DNA of 7,439 nt from Rhodopirellula sp. (GTDB taxonomy: Bacteria > Planctomycetota > Planctomycetia > Pirellulales > Pirellulaceae), in assembly GCA_003513555.1 (NCBI GenBank), contig DOPG01000171.1, positions 1 to 7,439 of the forward strand. Direction: 5' to 3'. A program made the translations under genes and the position numbers. The notes beneath the pieces were generated by a model. It saw only the letters and a program-made list of their open reading frames with translations, ran no database searches and was not told the DNA's origin. Positions 6,717-7,439 of the stretch are shown piece after piece (position 1 is the first letter of the stretch; each line of letters opens with the position of its first letter).

Positions 6717-7415
6717 ATGACATCTTATCCCGCAGCTATTGTCCTGTTTTTCGCTAGCACTCAGGCGTGTCTCAATGCGTTCGGGGCAGAGTACGTCCCC
6801 AAACTGTTCGATCAAATCAATCTAATCTATGAGGATAATTTTGATATCGATGGTAAACATCAGAAGCCAACGCAGTGGGTCATACGTCAAAACACGAACT
6901 GGAGTGTCAAGGACGGTATTCTTACGGGTGGGCTAGCAGATGTTGCCTATCAGAAAATGATGCAGGCGAAGAATGATGGTCATGATGGTACGCGTGCCGT
7001 TATCTTCTTGAAACCAGTACCCACCGCATTCGTAATTCAACTGCGTGTTCGCTACAACGAAACCGAGAAACGAGGGCGCGATCGAGGGTCATTGCTGGAT
7101 CTTGGCCATCATGTCAATTCCTTCATTTTCCGTAAGGATGGAGGTGTGCTGACACTGCAGAAGAAGAAGCGAGTCGTCATTCCAAAATCATTTTTTCCAC
7201 TGAACCAATGGAACGAGGTGACGATCGAATTTACGGAAGGAGCGATACTGATCACTGTGAATGAACGGTCCAGACTATTCGAAGACCCCTTGATCACTTT
7301 GAAAACCGCTCAAGAAGCACAGCAAATTGACTTCAAAGGCCAGGACTTTGGCTCAGTCCAATTGGACTGGGTAAAGCTCTACGAAGGAATGGGGCCGAGG
7401 ACAGGAAGGCAGTGA
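6717..7415 (+). CDS. Exported ConA/LamG-like (DUF1080-type) domain protein
   Basis: The 232-residue product begins with a signal peptide (hydrophobic residues about 5-23, cleavage after FGA at 24). The rest reads as a single jelly-roll-like domain: IYEDNFD (37-43) and W-V--NTNWSVKDGILTGG (about 54-72), then alternating strands including AFVIQLRVRYN (104-114), SFIFRKDGGVLTLQ (135-148), QWNEVTIEF (164-172), ILITVNE (177-183) and the closing GSVQLDWVKLYEG (212-224). The opening 'DNFD ... W-V-DG-L-G' and the closing 'D-VKL-' pattern are those of ConA-like lectin/glucanase folds and the DUF1080 (3-keto-disaccharide hydrolase-type) family, abundant in planctomycetes. I cannot identify catalytic residues, so binding or hydrolysis of carbohydrate is inference. 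The ATG at 6717 is the natural start before the signal peptide; the upstream Shine-Dalgarno is poor (a GAG about 13 bases away). It is the only plus-strand gene and ends in an intrinsic terminator overlapping its stop codon, so it is probably monocistronic. Confidence 0.8.
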   Translation: MTSYPAAIVLFFASTQACLNAFGAEYVPKLFDQINLIYEDNFDIDGKHQKPTQWVIRQNTNWSVKDGILTGGLADVAYQKMMQAKNDGHDGTRAVIFLKPVPTAFVIQLRVRYNETEKRGRDRGSLLDLGHHVNSFIFRKDGGVLTLQKKKRVVIPKSFFPLNQWNEVTIEFTEGAILITVNERSRLFEDPLITLKTAQEAQQIDFKGQDFGSVQLDWVKLYEGMGPRTGRQ

Positions 7416-7436
7416 AGATCTGCCTGTTCTGTTTTT
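7401..7436 (+). terminator. Intrinsic terminator overlapping the end of the ConA-like gene
   Basis: ACAGGAAGGCAG (7401-7412) pairs with CTGCC-T-(g)-TTCTGT (7420-7432): twelve base pairs with one bulged G and one G-U pair, loop TGAAGAT, followed by a run of T to 7436. The loop contains the TGA stop codon (7413-7415). The form is that of a Rho-independent terminator for plus-strand transcription. Confidence 0.75.
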
Positions 7437-7439
7437 GTC

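Overview
The window looks like a chromosomal stretch from a Planctomycetota bacterium (Pirellulaceae-like), with a Verrucomicrobiota-type relative as second choice. The signs are an iduronate-2-sulfatase-type arylsulfatase followed by the 5' end of a gene whose product starts as planctomycetal cytochrome c (PSCyt1/DUF1549-type) proteins do, an exported WD40 protein, and a small exported ConA-like protein. Base composition is roughly half G+C by eye. I see no tRNA, rRNA, insertion sequence, CRISPR array, integrase or phage gene.

Layout: five genes lie on the minus strand, in transcription order an M14 metallopeptidase (6367-4559), an unrecognised exported protein (4315-3485), an exported WD40 beta-propeller protein (3294-2434), a sulfatase (2094-214) and a truncated PSCyt1-type gene (113-1, running off the left edge). 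One gene, an exported ConA/LamG-like protein (6717-7415), points the other way and shares a 349-base divergent intergenic region with the peptidase. Gaps between the minus-strand genes are about 100 to 340 bases, so they need not be one operon. Starts were moved inward from the longest open frames for three genes: the sulfatase, the WD40 protein and the peptidase each have an internal ATG with a Shine-Dalgarno sequence just upstream and a signal peptide just downstream.

Function: all six products appear to carry N-terminal export signals, so the window encodes envelope or extracytoplasmic proteins. The sulfatase (with formylglycine-site Cys and a C-terminal EF-hand loop) and the zinc peptidase could act on sulfated glycoprotein or proteoglycan material, but this joint role is inference from co-location only. 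I find no convincing new multi-gene system. The points most worth a second look are the unrecognised 276-residue exported protein, the recurrence of stop codons inside or at the edge of small hairpins (clearest in the intrinsic terminator at 7401-7436, where the stop codon is in the loop), and the EF-hand tail on the sulfatase.
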